Source: Vibrio harveyi NBRC 15634 = ATCC 14126 = KCTC 12724 (GTDB lineage: Bacteria; Pseudomonadota; Gammaproteobacteria; Enterobacterales; Vibrionaceae). Taken from it: 64,000 bases of DNA. A program made the translations under genes and the position numbers. The stretch covers positions 55,533 to 119,532 of the forward strand of contig NZ_BCUF01000011.1 in NCBI RefSeq assembly GCF_001591145.1, given 5' to 3'. Shown here one piece after another: positions 1 through 8,527 of the stretch (position 1 is the stretch's first letter; the number at the start of each line of letters is the position of its first letter). The notes beneath the pieces are model-generated. The model was not told where the DNA came from, did not search any database, and saw nothing but the letters and a program-made list of their open reading frames with translations.

Positions 1-117
1 GACCTTGTTGAATCATGATTTTCTTCCTTTTGGGTAGCTTTATTTAGCCCACTCAGTCTAGCGCTAAAACCACGGGCTAACCACGGAAGAAATGTAAGGT
101 CTTAATTGGCATCATAA

Positions 118-148
118 AAACAAACCGCCTCAGTGGACGGTTTGTTTA
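118..148 (-). terminator. Rho-independent terminator of the HlyD-type gene
   Basis: Stem ACAAACCG / CGGTTTGT around a 10-base loop. It is followed on the minus strand by a T-run, directly after the stop codon of the membrane fusion protein gene. Confidence 0.75.
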
Positions 149-152
149 TTTT

Positions 153-1142
153 TTACATTGCGTTTAGATAAGACTTGTAAGAATGAAGTCGGACGGTTGC
201 TGCGCCGATAACGTCAATGAAACCGAACAAACTGTGTGGCTTATTCGCTGCAATCCATGCTGAACCAGTGGCTCCGATCGGGATGGTTTTGCCTTCCGGT
301 TCGAAGATCTCCAGAATCACAGTACGACCATGGCTACTGGTATTTGCGCCGACATGCTGACGGACGCTTTGTGGTCCTTGCAATGGTGAGACAGAGGATT
401 CCCCAGTGCCTGCCGTAATGCTGTGTACGCGAGCGCGGAATACTTCGCCTGGGTAAGCATCGACGTAAAATTCGGCAAACTGTCCTTTTTCAACATAGCG
501 GTAGGTTTGGTCTGGAATACGCATTTCTAAGAACTTACGTGACGTATCGTAGATGTGCATATTGCCGACACGGCTCCCATCCGCGACATTCACTACCGCA
601 ACTTGCCCATCATAAGGCGCTCGAACTGTCTTACGCTCTTGCTCAAATTGGGTCTTTTGTAGGTCGGCATGCAGGGATTTTAACGAGGCTTCTGCAACGC
701 GCAGTTGAGACTCGTAGTATTCGATGTCTCGACCTTTAAAGATCTCTGGTGATGTTTTGCCGCGAATGATGTCGCGCTTCAACTGCGCCACATTTTCTTC
801 TTGCTGAACAATCCCTGCTTTAATTTTTTCTACGTCTGCCAAAGAGGTGGTATCGACAAGGGTATAAATCACATCGCCTTTCTTCACTTCTTGGTTGTGG
901 TCGACATAGATGTGGTCAATCTGTTCTCTAAATAGGGGAGAAAGAACCGAATGAGGTGCTTTTACGGTGGATGAGTAGGTCAAATCAACCGGAGCCCAAA
1001 GGCGTGAGAGTATCCCTAATACTACCAGAATAAATGCACCACCAGAGACAATCCAAAATGCGCTTTTGAACGTCCATTTTATCGCGCCTGTCGAAACCAA
1101 AATCCACATGATCAGAATGTACGGAATCATTACCTCTTTCAT
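153..1142 (-). CDS. HlyD/EmrA-type membrane fusion (periplasmic adaptor) protein
   Basis: A 329-residue adaptor that would link an inner-membrane transporter to an outer-membrane channel. Two hydrophobic segments lie near residues 7-24 and 28-46. A half lipoyl motif follows (SPLFREQIDHIYVDHNQEVK, near 67-87), then a coiled-coil hairpin to about residue 170, a second lipoyl half (VRAPYDGQVAVVNVADGSRV) and a beta-barrel region. The gene starts 3 bases after the stop of a small membrane protein gene, so the two form an operon, like the yiaV/yiaW and yibH/yibI pairs of enterobacteria. No transporter or TolC-type gene is adjacent, so the substrate is unknown. Confidence 0.85.
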   Translation of the reverse strand: MKEVMIPYILIMWILVSTGAIKWTFKSAFWIVSGGAFILVVLGILSRLWAPVDLTYSSTVKAPHSVLSPLFREQIDHIYVDHNQEVKKGDVIYTLVDTTSLADVEKIKAGIVQQEENVAQLKRDIIRGKTSPEIFKGRDIEYYESQLRVAEASLKSLHADLQKTQFEQERKTVRAPYDGQVAVVNVADGSRVGNMHIYDTSRKFLEMRIPDQTYRYVEKGQFAEFYVDAYPGEVFRARVHSITAGTGESSVSPLQGPQSVRQHVGANTSSHGRTVILEIFEPEGKTIPIGATGSAWIAANKPHSLFGFIDVIGAATVRLHSYKSYLNAM

Positions 1143-1145
1143 GGA

Positions 1146-1640
1146 TTATTCCCCTGCTGTTTTGGTCGTTGTTTGTGGCTGTGAAGCCAATCGACTATTG
1201 CGAATGATGTTGCTCAGTGAGCTGCCGATGTGTTCCCAGTTGGCGAACGCAATGATTAACGCCAGCACCCACCACGCTTTATGGATGAACAAACCGCATA
1301 GAGAAAGCGCAAATACCAATTGGATATGAGAACTTTTCTTCTTTTGAGCTCGATGTACCGCAACTTCGTGGATCTGCCATAGCAAATAGATGACAAAAAG
1401 AGCAAGCGCTATGGTGACGGAAAATAGATAACCGCTGAAGTACTCGGAGTTGAAGATCACCATCATGGTGTCGTTAGGGGTATTGGTAAACAAGCTCATA
1501 TCAATATCTTTCGAATTGATCGTACCCATAGGCGCAAGCAAGTAAGCTCCACCGAGCATTAGAGCCATGAAAAGTGAGAACTTTAATAGCACCATAAAAA
1601 TCGCAAAAATGACACGACCTATGGCTTTTATGACGTTCAT
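1146..1640 (-). CDS. Small multi-pass membrane protein paired with the HlyD-type adaptor
   Basis: A protein of 164 residues when started at the ATG at 1640 (MNVIKAIGRVIF). The longer upstream reading is less likely because it adds a polar leader in front of an obvious first membrane segment. I see about four hydrophobic segments: near 8-38, 70-92, 107-125 and 125-137. The pattern resembles the small DUF3302-type partners found next to HlyD-like genes in enterobacteria, but I cannot confirm that family by eye. It probably helps assemble or energise the adaptor system. Function unknown. Confidence 0.7.
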   Translation of the reverse strand: MNVIKAIGRVIFAIFMVLLKFSLFMALMLGGAYLLAPMGTINSKDIDMSLFTNTPNDTMMVIFNSEYFSGYLFSVTIALALFVIYLLWQIHEVAVHRAQKKKSSHIQLVFALSLCGLFIHKAWWVLALIIAFANWEHIGSSLSNIIRNSRLASQPQTTTKTAGE

Positions 1641-1808
1641 AGTTATACCTTTTGTCAATGTGTGAGGGTAAAACGTTGAGCGCGTGATTATTGTTTTGTC
1701 TTTTGTAATCACATGCGCGGAATTGTATGAAAAAACGCCATAAGTTGAGTGATATATGATATAAGTTAAGCTTATGTCAGCATGAAAATATTAGAGAACA
1801 CATAATCT

Positions 1809-2732
1809 ATGAAGCACTCAGATTACAGTCTTATCCCGACCTTTGTGGCTATTGTGGAAGAGAAGAGTTACACCAAAGCGGCGCAACGTCTGGGTGTGAG
1901 TCAATCTGCGGTCAGCCAAGCGGTAGTCAGGCTTCGTGAGGTGTTTAAGGATGCGTTATTCATTCGTGAAAGCCACGGCGTTGCACCAACGGCGTTTGCA
2001 GTTGATATCTACCCGACATTAGCGAGTGCAGTAGAGAGCATCGCATATATGCTGCCAGAACATACTCGGTTTGATCCTGCTGAGTGCGATAAGCGTTTTG
2101 TGATCTCTTCCCTTAGTGTGTTCGGTTTTACTCTTCTTCCTGAACTTTCCGCTTTGATCAGTGAGAGAGCGCCAAAAGCCAGCACACGCATTGAACCGTT
2201 ATACACCATGGATTTGACGAACCTACTGAGAACCCAGCAGTGTGACTTGGTGATAGAGGCTCACACTAATCTGCATCCACATTTACGTTCTAAAGTATTG
2301 ATGTCTGATAAGTTGACCGTGGTGTGTCGCAAAGATCATCCTCGCTTAACGGGCAACAGGATCGGTGTCAAAGAGTACCTCAATGAAAAGCACGTCACTT
2401 TGTCTCAGTTCAATCAACAAAATGGTTACCTAATTGGTCGAGGAATCAAGGATGAAAAACTCTTAGGCCAACGTGATGTGGCATGGCAGGCGAGTAGCAT
2501 TATTGAAGTATTGCCGGTTGTGCAGCGTTGTGATTATCTCGCTCTGATGCCACAAACCTTGCTGAAGCAGTATTGCGACCTCTATCAGCTCAAAGAGCTA
2601 AAAGCAGACTTCATGAAAGATCCAATTGATGTCGCCATGTACTGGCATTCTTCTCGCACAAATGATCCTAGTCATCAGTGGTTGAGAGAGCAGTGTTTAT
2701 TAGCCGCTGAGAAATTTACCGAAAATCATTAG
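1809..2732 (+). CDS. LysR-family transcriptional regulator
   Basis: 307 residues. The N-terminal winged helix-turn-helix (YTKAAQRLGVSQSAVSQAV, near residues 21-40) is typical of LysR proteins and most like the NodD/LeuO branch. The rest is a periplasmic-binding-like effector domain. It is transcribed away from the adaptor operon; the 170-base gap holds ATAAG-N5-CTTAT at 1761-1775, a plausible LysR-type site. It probably controls the divergent HlyD operon and itself. The effector is unknown. Confidence 0.88.
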   Translation: MKHSDYSLIPTFVAIVEEKSYTKAAQRLGVSQSAVSQAVVRLREVFKDALFIRESHGVAPTAFAVDIYPTLASAVESIAYMLPEHTRFDPAECDKRFVISSLSVFGFTLLPELSALISERAPKASTRIEPLYTMDLTNLLRTQQCDLVIEAHTNLHPHLRSKVLMSDKLTVVCRKDHPRLTGNRIGVKEYLNEKHVTLSQFNQQNGYLIGRGIKDEKLLGQRDVAWQASSIIEVLPVVQRCDYLALMPQTLLKQYCDLYQLKELKADFMKDPIDVAMYWHSSRTNDPSHQWLREQCLLAAEKFTENH

Positions 2733-2823
2733 ATTAAAGTGAATATTTTCACTATACCGTATGGATGGTTCTTTAATGAGACACTAGACTGTAAATATAT
2801 TCCTCAATATCACTGGGGCTTTT

Positions 2824-4524
2824 GTGCAGGGAAGTCGGTTTTTTTTCACGAGCATTCGAACTAAGTTCATTGTCATCTATACCTTGATGACGATTTGCTT
2901 TGTTTTGATTTTGTTTGGTGCCCTTTATTTTAAAGAGCAGCAACGTGTGTTTAGTGTTGCCTTAAAAAACTCGATTCAAGTTTCAAACCTCCATTCTGAT
3001 GTGATTAGCCAAGAGCTACAAAGAAACATCGCCTCACTTCAAACCATCAGTGGGCATCAAAGGGTTCAGCATGGTGATGTTCCATTCATTATTGAAGAAC
3101 TGAAATGGCTGCAAAGCATGTCGAAACATGCGGTGGTCAATACTTTGTTCGTCGACAATGAATGGAACTTGGTCGATTACCAAGGTCGTAGAACCAAAGT
3201 GACGCTGGCAGACATAACTGAGGATGTTAACTGGCAACAGGCAAAATACCATGTCACTAAGCCGCACATTGGTTTGGTGACAGGAGAGCCGTTGATTGCA
3301 TTGGGTGTCCCTGTTTTTAATTCACAAAATGAGTGGAGTGGTATTGTTGGAGTATCCATCTCTATTGACTATTTGAGTAAGAGACTGTCCAAAGTCAAAC
3401 TTGGAAACAGTAGTTATGCATGGATTGCCGACAATTACGGAAATGTGGTCTCCCACCCAAATAACACGCTTATTTTAGCGGCAAATATCTTTGATTCTGA
3501 CAGTATCGGTTTTGAAGGCTTTGGGAATATTGCCTTGCAAACACGACAGCACGATATCGGCTACGGACATTATTATGATGAGAATGTGGGTGAATCCAAG
3601 ATCGTTACCTTTTCTGCCATTGATAGTCTGCCGGGTTGGACGTTGTTTGTCACAACGGAAGAGTCAGACATATTCCTTGATATCAAAGCACTAGTAGAAG
3701 ACGTCACCATTACCTTATCGGTGGTGATCATCGTTTTTCTACCGATTATCATCTATCTGACCAACTCTGTGACGTTACCGATTGTGGAGTTAACGCAGGA
3801 CGTTAAAAATTCGGTCAGCAGTCACTACACCGAATTTGCTGGGCAAAACTCTTTGGATGAAATTGGGCAATTGTCTAACGCATTTAAAAACACCATAGAA
3901 GAGATTCAACAGCATAATCGAAACTTGGAAGATGTGGTGGCGAGCAGAACTAACGAGCTGAACGATGCCAATCACGACCTCGCGATGTCTGTGAAATTAC
4001 TCAACGAAAATAATCAGAAGTTAACTTGGTTAGCCATGTATGACCCATTGACGAACTTATTCAATCGACGAGCTTTAATTAACCAAGTACATCAAGAATT
4101 GACCAATAAGACGATACCTTTTCACTCTACTTCTCTGATTCTTATTGATCTTGACTATTTTAAAGTGGTGAATGACACCTTTGGGCACGATGTGGGTGAC
4201 CAAGTGCTAATGCATATAGCCGATTTCCTGAGTAACAATTTGAGAAAACAAGATCTTATTGCAAGATGGGGCGGGGAAGAGTTTGTCATTCTACTGAGAG
4301 ATACATCGATTGAGCAAGGCGAGCAAATCGCTCTCAACTTACAAGAGAAAATGAAACAGGAGAACTTTTCGCCCGTGACGTGCATGACATTTAGCGCGGG
4401 TGTTGCAACGTTAGAAGTTGGGCAAAACTTCGATGAACTGGTTGCCTGCGCTGATAAGGCGCTTTATCTCGCCAAGAATTCAGGAAGAAATTGTGTCAAA
4501 ACCAGTTTAAGCGTAGCGTCGTGA
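2824..4524 (+). CDS. Membrane sensor diguanylate cyclase (dCache-HAMP-GGDEF)
   Basis: 566 residues, GTG start. A first membrane helix lies near residues 14-35. A periplasmic Cache-type sensor follows to about 290, then a second helix (near 297-318), a HAMP-like linker with coiled coil, and a C-terminal GGDEF domain. The catalytic motif is GGEEF at residues 483-487. The inhibitory site RKQD sits exactly five residues before it, so product feedback by c-di-GMP is expected. No EAL domain is present, so it should only make c-di-GMP. The sensed ligand is unknown; Cache domains of this type often bind amino acids or small acids. Confidence 0.93.
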   Translation: MQGSRFFFTSIRTKFIVIYTLMTICFVLILFGALYFKEQQRVFSVALKNSIQVSNLHSDVISQELQRNIASLQTISGHQRVQHGDVPFIIEELKWLQSMSKHAVVNTLFVDNEWNLVDYQGRRTKVTLADITEDVNWQQAKYHVTKPHIGLVTGEPLIALGVPVFNSQNEWSGIVGVSISIDYLSKRLSKVKLGNSSYAWIADNYGNVVSHPNNTLILAANIFDSDSIGFEGFGNIALQTRQHDIGYGHYYDENVGESKIVTFSAIDSLPGWTLFVTTEESDIFLDIKALVEDVTITLSVVIIVFLPIIIYLTNSVTLPIVELTQDVKNSVSSHYTEFAGQNSLDEIGQLSNAFKNTIEEIQQHNRNLEDVVASRTNELNDANHDLAMSVKLLNENNQKLTWLAMYDPLTNLFNRRALINQVHQELTNKTIPFHSTSLILIDLDYFKVVNDTFGHDVGDQVLMHIADFLSNNLRKQDLIARWGGEEFVILLRDTSIEQGEQIALNLQEKMKQENFSPVTCMTFSAGVATLEVGQNFDELVACADKALYLAKNSGRNCVKTSLSVAS

Positions 4525-4531
4525 CAAAGAG

Positions 4532-4588
4532 CTAGGGTTTGTTGTTCTTTCTCGGCGAAAATCTGTTAGAAAAGTCAGCAAACCCTAG
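4532..4588. terminator. Possible shared terminator between convergent genes
   Basis: An inverted repeat CTAGGGTTTG / CAAACCCTAG with an unusually large loop of about 37 bases lies between the ends of the cyclase and add genes. There is no clear T-run, so this is only a candidate. Confidence 0.3.
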
Positions 4589-4605
4589 TCACCTAGCACT
4601 AATAT

Positions 4606-5610
4606 TTAGTGGCTTGCCAAGTAGTTCGCGACTTGAGTACGGTATTTCGCTTTAAGCGCTTCATCAATGAAACTGGCGTTGATTGCATTAACCGTAAACT
4701 GAGCCAGTTCTGATTTCGTCATTGGATGAGCATCGCTGACCGCTTTAAAGTTATCCGTCATGTAGCCGCCAAAGTACGCCGGGTCATCCGAGTTAATCGT
4801 CACCGCGACCCCCTTACGCAGCAAATCGACTATGTTGTGCTGCTCCATTTGGTCAAACACACACAGCTTAATATTCGACAATGGACAAACCGTTAGTGGC
4901 ATTTTACTTTCGATAAGCGCATCTACCAATGAAGCATCTTCAACACAGCGAACGCCATGGTCCACACGACTAACGCTAAGCATCTCAACAGAGTCAATGA
5001 TGTTTTGCGCCGGACCCTCTTCACCCGCGTGCGCTACCGTCAATAGGCCTGCTGCTTTTGCTTGTTGGAAAGCGCGTTTGAATTTCTCTGGCGGGTGACC
5101 GAGTTCTGAAGAGTCCAAACCTACACCGATGATTTTGTCTTGATGTTTGATGATTGATTGCAGCGTTTCAATGGCGCTTTCTTCCGATAGGTGACGCAAG
5201 AAGCATGCGATAATTTGAGACGTAATACCTAGCTGCTCGTTACCATCTTGCATTGCTCGGTGAATACCGTTGATGACCGTTTCAAACTCAATGCCACGGT
5301 CGGTGTGGGTTTGCGGGTCAAAGAAGATCTCAGTATGGATGACGTTGTCGGCTTTGCAGCGCTCTAAGTATGCCCAAGTCAAATCATAGAAATCTTGTTC
5401 TGTACGCAGCGCGTTAGCACCTTGATAGTAGATATCTAGGAAAGACTGTAAATCTTCGAATTCGTACGCTTTGCGCAGTGCCTGTGGCGATTCGTATGGA
5501 ATGTCTATGTTGTTACGTTGTGCCAGTTCAAACAACAGTTCTGGCTCTAGCGAACCTTCGATATGTAAGTGTAACTCTACCTTTGGAAGACCTTGAATAA
5601 ATGCGTTCAT
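4606..5610 (-). CDS. add: Adenosine deaminase
   Basis: 334 residues, the usual bacterial length. It converts adenosine (and deoxyadenosine) to inosine in purine salvage in the cytosol. Visible motifs are the zinc pair HLHIEG near residue 13, the catalytic HAGE region (TVAHAGEEGP), the DHGVRC segment and NSDDPAYFGG near the C-terminus. A clear Shine-Dalgarno GGGAG precedes the ATG. An adenine-type purine riboswitch lies in its leader (5726-5792), which ties expression to adenine level. Confidence 0.96.
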   Translation of the reverse strand: MNAFIQGLPKVELHLHIEGSLEPELLFELAQRNNIDIPYESPQALRKAYEFEDLQSFLDIYYQGANALRTEQDFYDLTWAYLERCKADNVIHTEIFFDPQTHTDRGIEFETVINGIHRAMQDGNEQLGITSQIIACFLRHLSEESAIETLQSIIKHQDKIIGVGLDSSELGHPPEKFKRAFQQAKAAGLLTVAHAGEEGPAQNIIDSVEMLSVSRVDHGVRCVEDASLVDALIESKMPLTVCPLSNIKLCVFDQMEQHNIVDLLRKGVAVTINSDDPAYFGGYMTDNFKAVSDAHPMTKSELAQFTVNAINASFIDEALKAKYRTQVANYLASH

Positions 5611-5691
5611 AATAAACTCCCACTTTTTCTTATGGTTGTTGTGGATGCAATTACTCTAAGGATAGGTATAGATTGAGAAAAATCGAACGCC

Positions 5692-5734
5692 ATTACAAAG
5701 AGTAAGATCCACAGTGATCTCGACTCTTCGTAAT
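5692..5734 (-). promoter_or_regulatory. Expression-platform hairpin competing with riboswitch P1
   Basis: On the minus strand a 12-bp stem ATTACGAAGAGT / ACTCTTTGTAAT (one G-U pair), extended by AGATC/GATCT, reuses the 3' strand of the riboswitch P1 helix. The two folds are mutually exclusive, as expected of a switch. The nearest T-run comes about 9 bases after the stem, so it is not a textbook terminator. I cannot say whether control is on transcription or translation. Confidence 0.55.
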
Positions 5735-5792
5735 CAGCACTTTGCGGGAGCTGGTAGAGACCCCCAAACCATATCATTGGGGTTATACGAAG
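5726..5792 (-). promoter_or_regulatory. Adenine-sensing purine riboswitch of add
   Basis: On the minus strand P1 pairs CTTCGTA with TACGAAG. Conserved purine-aptamer segments follow in order: AATGATATGG in the P2/L2 region, the core TCTCTACC joining strand, and a P3 arm ending before GATTACG. The base that pairs with the ligand (position 74 in the usual numbering, in GATTACG) is T, which specifies adenine; guanine riboswitches have C there. It lies in the add leader as in Vibrio vulnificus. The fold was judged by eye. Confidence 0.9.
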
Positions 5793-5804
5793 CAAACGGT
5801 TGCG

Positions 5805-5810
5805 ATTATA
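5805..5810 (-). promoter_or_regulatory. Likely -10 element of the add promoter
   Basis: A perfect TATAAT on the minus strand, about 13 bases before the start of the riboswitch aptamer, where a transcript start would be expected. No strong -35 is visible. Confidence 0.55.
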
Positions 5811-5858
5811 CGCAAAAATTGAAGCTTGGCTAGAGTCGTTGATGAAATTGTTATTTGT

Positions 5859-5910
<52 letters not shown>

Positions 5911-6174
5911 AAGGCAAAAAAGTGTTGGTTTAGTTGAGCGATGGAGATCTGTATCGAGGCTGTGATTCATCGCATGATGGCTTCGTTGTCAGCACACACC
6001 TTGCTGAGCGTCGAATATTCAGTGGCTAATACTGAACCACACCATGCGAGAAACATTGGGAGTCATATCGAATTTAATGTGCGTTGCTCATTGTGAATTG
6101 AGAAGAGGGGTGGCGATACCTTGCACGTCGATATTTTAGATTGAGAAGAGTAGAGAAAAGGAAATGGAATGTAT

Positions 6175-6315
6175 TTATAGTTCGAACATTTTATCAAATT
6201 CTCTTTGCTCCATGATGTCCTCAATTCGGCGGCGCGTTTGTTGTTTAATCGCTGCGGCGTTTTGTTCGGACTCTTTCTTTTCTTGCTCAATTTGCTTCTT
6301 GCTTTTCTTTGCCAT
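6175..6315 (-). CDS. Small charged protein of unknown function (46 aa)
   Basis: Begins MAKKSKKQIEQEKKE and ends EDIMEQREFDKMFEL; 46 residues, Lys/Arg/Glu-rich, almost certainly helical. A good ribosome site (AAGGAA) precedes the ATG. The motif TRRRIEDIMEQRE recalls the C-terminal RRxIEdxxE signature of the short PA3496-like proteins, but this is a weak resemblance. It is the last of three small minus-strand genes here. Function unknown. Confidence 0.7.
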   Translation of the reverse strand: MAKKSKKQIEQEKKESEQNAAAIKQQTRRRIEDIMEQREFDKMFEL

Positions 6316-6377
6316 GATTTTTCCTTTGGAAATTCTTCCTAAATATCCGCATTATTCATTAATGCACGAAAATTGAT

Positions 6378-6587
6378 TTATTTAATAATAAAACTTCCTA
6401 GCTTTGAACCTGAGTCACACAGAATGTCTCCGGAGTAGGTTTTCTCACAGTATTTAAAATCAATGAGATAACAAGCAGATTGGAGTTTTGGTAATATATG
6501 GCGCCTTAAAATATCACTATTGAGTTGATGAATTTTGGCGTTCCAAGAGATGTCGGGTTGTTTTAAACGGAATTCAATCTCTATCAT
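6378..6587 (-). CDS. Hypothetical protein (69 aa)
   Basis: Begins MIEIEFRLKQPDISWNAKIH. Soluble, no membrane segment, two Cys and a GDILCDSGSK stretch. A strong AGGAG ribosome site precedes the ATG. Its start overlaps the stop of the 27-codon ORF upstream by 4 bases (ATGA), which argues for translational coupling. I do not recognise a family. Confidence 0.6.
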   Translation of the reverse strand: MIEIEFRLKQPDISWNAKIHQLNSDILRRHILPKLQSACYLIDFKYCEKTYSGDILCDSGSKLGSFIIK

Positions 6588-6667
6588 TTATTCTCCTGTT
6601 TTTTGGTGATCTTTTCTTTATTCAATAATTGGTACCAGTGTCTTTGACGACCTGTTCTTCTAGACAT
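6584..6667 (-). CDS. Very small basic ORF (27 aa), coupled to the next gene
   Basis: MSRRTGRQRHWYQLLNKEKI and six or so more polar residues, very rich in Arg, Lys and Gln. A ribosome site (TTAGGA) lies before the ATG at 6667, and the stop overlaps the start of the 69-aa gene. The longer reading starting at 6772 lacks such a site. It could be a leader peptide or a real micro-protein. Confidence 0.4.
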   Translation of the reverse strand: MSRRTGRQRHWYQLLNKEKITKKQENK

Positions 6668-6792
6668 AATTTTTCCTAATTTTAAGTAAGTGAAATACCA
6701 ACGATGGCTATCGGGTTCGATAGATCTAGTGTTCCAACGATGGATATCGTATCCGCCGCGTCTACAAACCAAGTCATTCTCGCTGAACTTAG

Positions 6793-6814
6793 CATCTCGA
6801 GGTTACTTGGGTAT
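6793..6814. repeat. Dispersed Vibrio-type short repeat, copy 1
   Basis: Contains CTCGAGGTTACTTGGGTAT. It shares the ACTTGGGTAT core, in either orientation, with copies near 9441, 35036, 59056, 59518 and 63984. All lie between genes. Confidence 0.6.
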
Positions 6815-6892
6815 ATTTTAGGCAGCAGAAAACCAAGCAAAATTTAATTGCTAAATATTAAGTTTGAGGAATTTTTTGAAGGGGGAGAGAGT

Positions 6893-6920
6893 TTGGTGCA
6901 GCGAGGAAATGCTGCACCAA
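6893..6920 (-). terminator. Hairpin after the cold-shock gene
   Basis: Perfect 10-bp stem TTGGTGCAGC / GCTGCACCAA just downstream of the cold-shock stop codon. The following bases are pyrimidine-rich rather than a pure T-run. Probably a terminator or a 3'-end stabiliser. Confidence 0.55.
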
Positions 6921-6931
6921 GAAAAGCTATC

Positions 6932-7144
6932 TTATAGAGGAGTAACTTCAGTCGCTTGAGGACCTTTTTTACCTTCTTCTACATTGAAGCTTACTTTCTG
7001 ACCTTCAGTCAAAGTTTTGAAACCGTCAGCAACGATTGCGTTGAAGTGTACGAATACATCTTGACCGCCGTTGTCTTGAGTTAGGAAACCAAAGCCTTTA
7101 GTTTCGTTAAACCATTTTACTGAACCAGTTACTTTACCAGACAT
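6932..7144 (-). CDS. Cold-shock protein, CspA family
   Basis: 70 residues. It has the OB-fold nucleic-acid-binding motifs RNP1 (KGFGFL) and RNP2 (VFVHF) in the correct order, preceded by [11 protein letters not shown]. These proteins act as RNA chaperones that melt mRNA structure in the cold. It is a single gene with its own terminator and a long AT-rich leader of more than 100 bases, as usual for cold-induced csp genes. I cannot assign which Csp paralogue it is. Confidence 0.95.
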   Translation of the reverse strand: MSGKVTGSVKWFNETKGFGFLTQDNGGQDVFVHFNAIVADGFKTLTEGQKVSFNVEEGKKGPQATEVTPL

Positions 7145-7467
7145 AAAAACCTCTGAAATTAAACAATAATATACGAATTGTGATGGATCTTTTTTAAGCT
7201 ATTGAATGTGCAATCAAGAGGAAGTTTTACGCAGGAGTCTGAATCAAGGATTCAGGGTGTTACTGAGAGGGAACTTAAACTAAATGTAGCATTAACAGCT
7301 CTTTTCTAGAGCCAGACGCCACTATACAGGGTGTTTAAAAAATAGCTACATTTATTTTTCAAATTCTTTTCGTTCGAAAAAACTGATGGAGTAGAACAAT
7401 TTCATCCCCTCATGATTTGGCATCCCCCTTCCTACAATGAGTCCATACCAATAAGGGAGGCAATATT
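7145..7467. other. Divergent intergenic region between csp and pirin genes
   Basis: 323 bases with no credible gene. It should hold the structured csp leader: AAATGTAGC near 7278 can pair with GCTACATTT near 7345 across about 60 bases. It also holds the pirin-gene promoter and the ribosome site AGGGAGG just before 7468. Confidence 0.5.
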
Positions 7468-8316
7468 ATGAGCACAGTGAGAGAGATTCGTCAGATCATT
7501 CCATCGCATGCAACCGCAGATGGTGATGGGGTTAAAATTCGTCGCGTAGCCGGATTCAATAACACGAGCTTTTCACCATTCTTGATGGTCGATGAGCTTA
7601 AATCAGACCAACGTGCAGATTATGTGGGTGGTTTCCCTCCACATCCACATCGGGGCATTGAAACACTAACTTATATGCTCACCGGTCATTTCCAACATCG
7701 TGACCATATGGAAAACATTGGTGAGCTTCGTTCTGGCGGTGCGCAATGGATGGCTGCTGGTCGTGGTGTGATTCACAGTGAAATGCCAATCATGAAAGAC
7801 GGCGAGCTGCACGGTTTCCAAATTTGGATTAACCAACCTGCACGAGACAAGATGTCTCCGGCGCAATATCACGACTTCCAACCGGAAACTATTACCGAGC
7901 ATCGCGCAGAGTCCCATGGTTTGGTTCGTGTTATTTCTGGCGAGTTAAGCATCGGCGATGAGGTTGTCAAAGGACCGCTAAGTAAAACGGGTGTACCGGT
8001 GACGGTTGCTGATTGGCGATCGCATCCAGGTGCGACAATGACATTAATGACACCGAAACATCACAATATGATGACCTATGCTTATAAAGGAAGTATTAAA
8101 GTGGGCGAGCGCGTGGTCATGCAAGGTGAGATGGCACTGCTTTCGCAAGGTGAGTGGGTAGAGCTGCAAGCCAATGACGCTAGCGGAGTACTGCTCTTTA
8201 TTGGCGAGCCAATTAATGAACCTGTTGTGCATTATGGTCCATTTGTGATGAACAGCATCGACGAGATTGAACAAGCGATTCAAGACTACAATTCTGGTGT
8301 ATTTGAAACTTATTAA
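7468..8316 (+). CDS. Pirin-family cupin protein
   Basis: 282 residues with two cupin beta-barrels. The N-terminal cupin carries the pirin metal signature: HPHRGIETLTYML near residue 59, with a further His in the QHRDH segment and a Glu in HSEMP (near 110). Bacterial pirins of this type include quercetin dioxygenase-like enzymes and redox-linked regulators; the substrate cannot be read from the sequence. Strong ribosome site and a clean terminator at 8462-8491, so monocistronic. Confidence 0.92.
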   Translation: MSTVREIRQIIPSHATADGDGVKIRRVAGFNNTSFSPFLMVDELKSDQRADYVGGFPPHPHRGIETLTYMLTGHFQHRDHMENIGELRSGGAQWMAAGRGVIHSEMPIMKDGELHGFQIWINQPARDKMSPAQYHDFQPETITEHRAESHGLVRVISGELSIGDEVVKGPLSKTGVPVTVADWRSHPGATMTLMTPKHHNMMTYAYKGSIKVGERVVMQGEMALLSQGEWVELQANDASGVLLFIGEPINEPVVHYGPFVMNSIDEIEQAIQDYNSGVFETY

Positions 8317-8461
8317 GGCACCCAATACCGTTGCTCGGCACCAAGTCTTGACGCCAACTCTTGGAATTACAGTTCGAGAGAAAAACACTAAGTGATTTGG
8401 AGTCCGTTTATTGGGCTCATACGCAAGCAAAGACGATATCCACTGCCATCGAATTTGCATC

Positions 8462-8491
8462 AGCCACACCAATTGGGTGTGGCTTTTTTTG
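8462..8491 (+). terminator. Rho-independent terminator of the pirin gene
   Basis: Stem AGCCACACC / GGTGTGGCT, tight loop, then seven T. Located 145 bases past the stop codon and just before the convergent patatin gene end. Confidence 0.85.
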
Positions 8492-8527
8492 TCTTTCACG
8501 AGGGCAGTGAGCTTTTTTGTGCTCTGT

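Noticed and set aside
6063..6290. 75-codon frame overlapping the 46-aa gene
   Set aside because: TTG start within the better 46-aa gene, which has an ATG and ribosome site; this frame is a shadow.
6698..6743. Direct repeat CCAACGATGG with hairpin CTATCG-GGTT-CGATAG between
   Set aside because: Too short and isolated to assign a role; could be chance.
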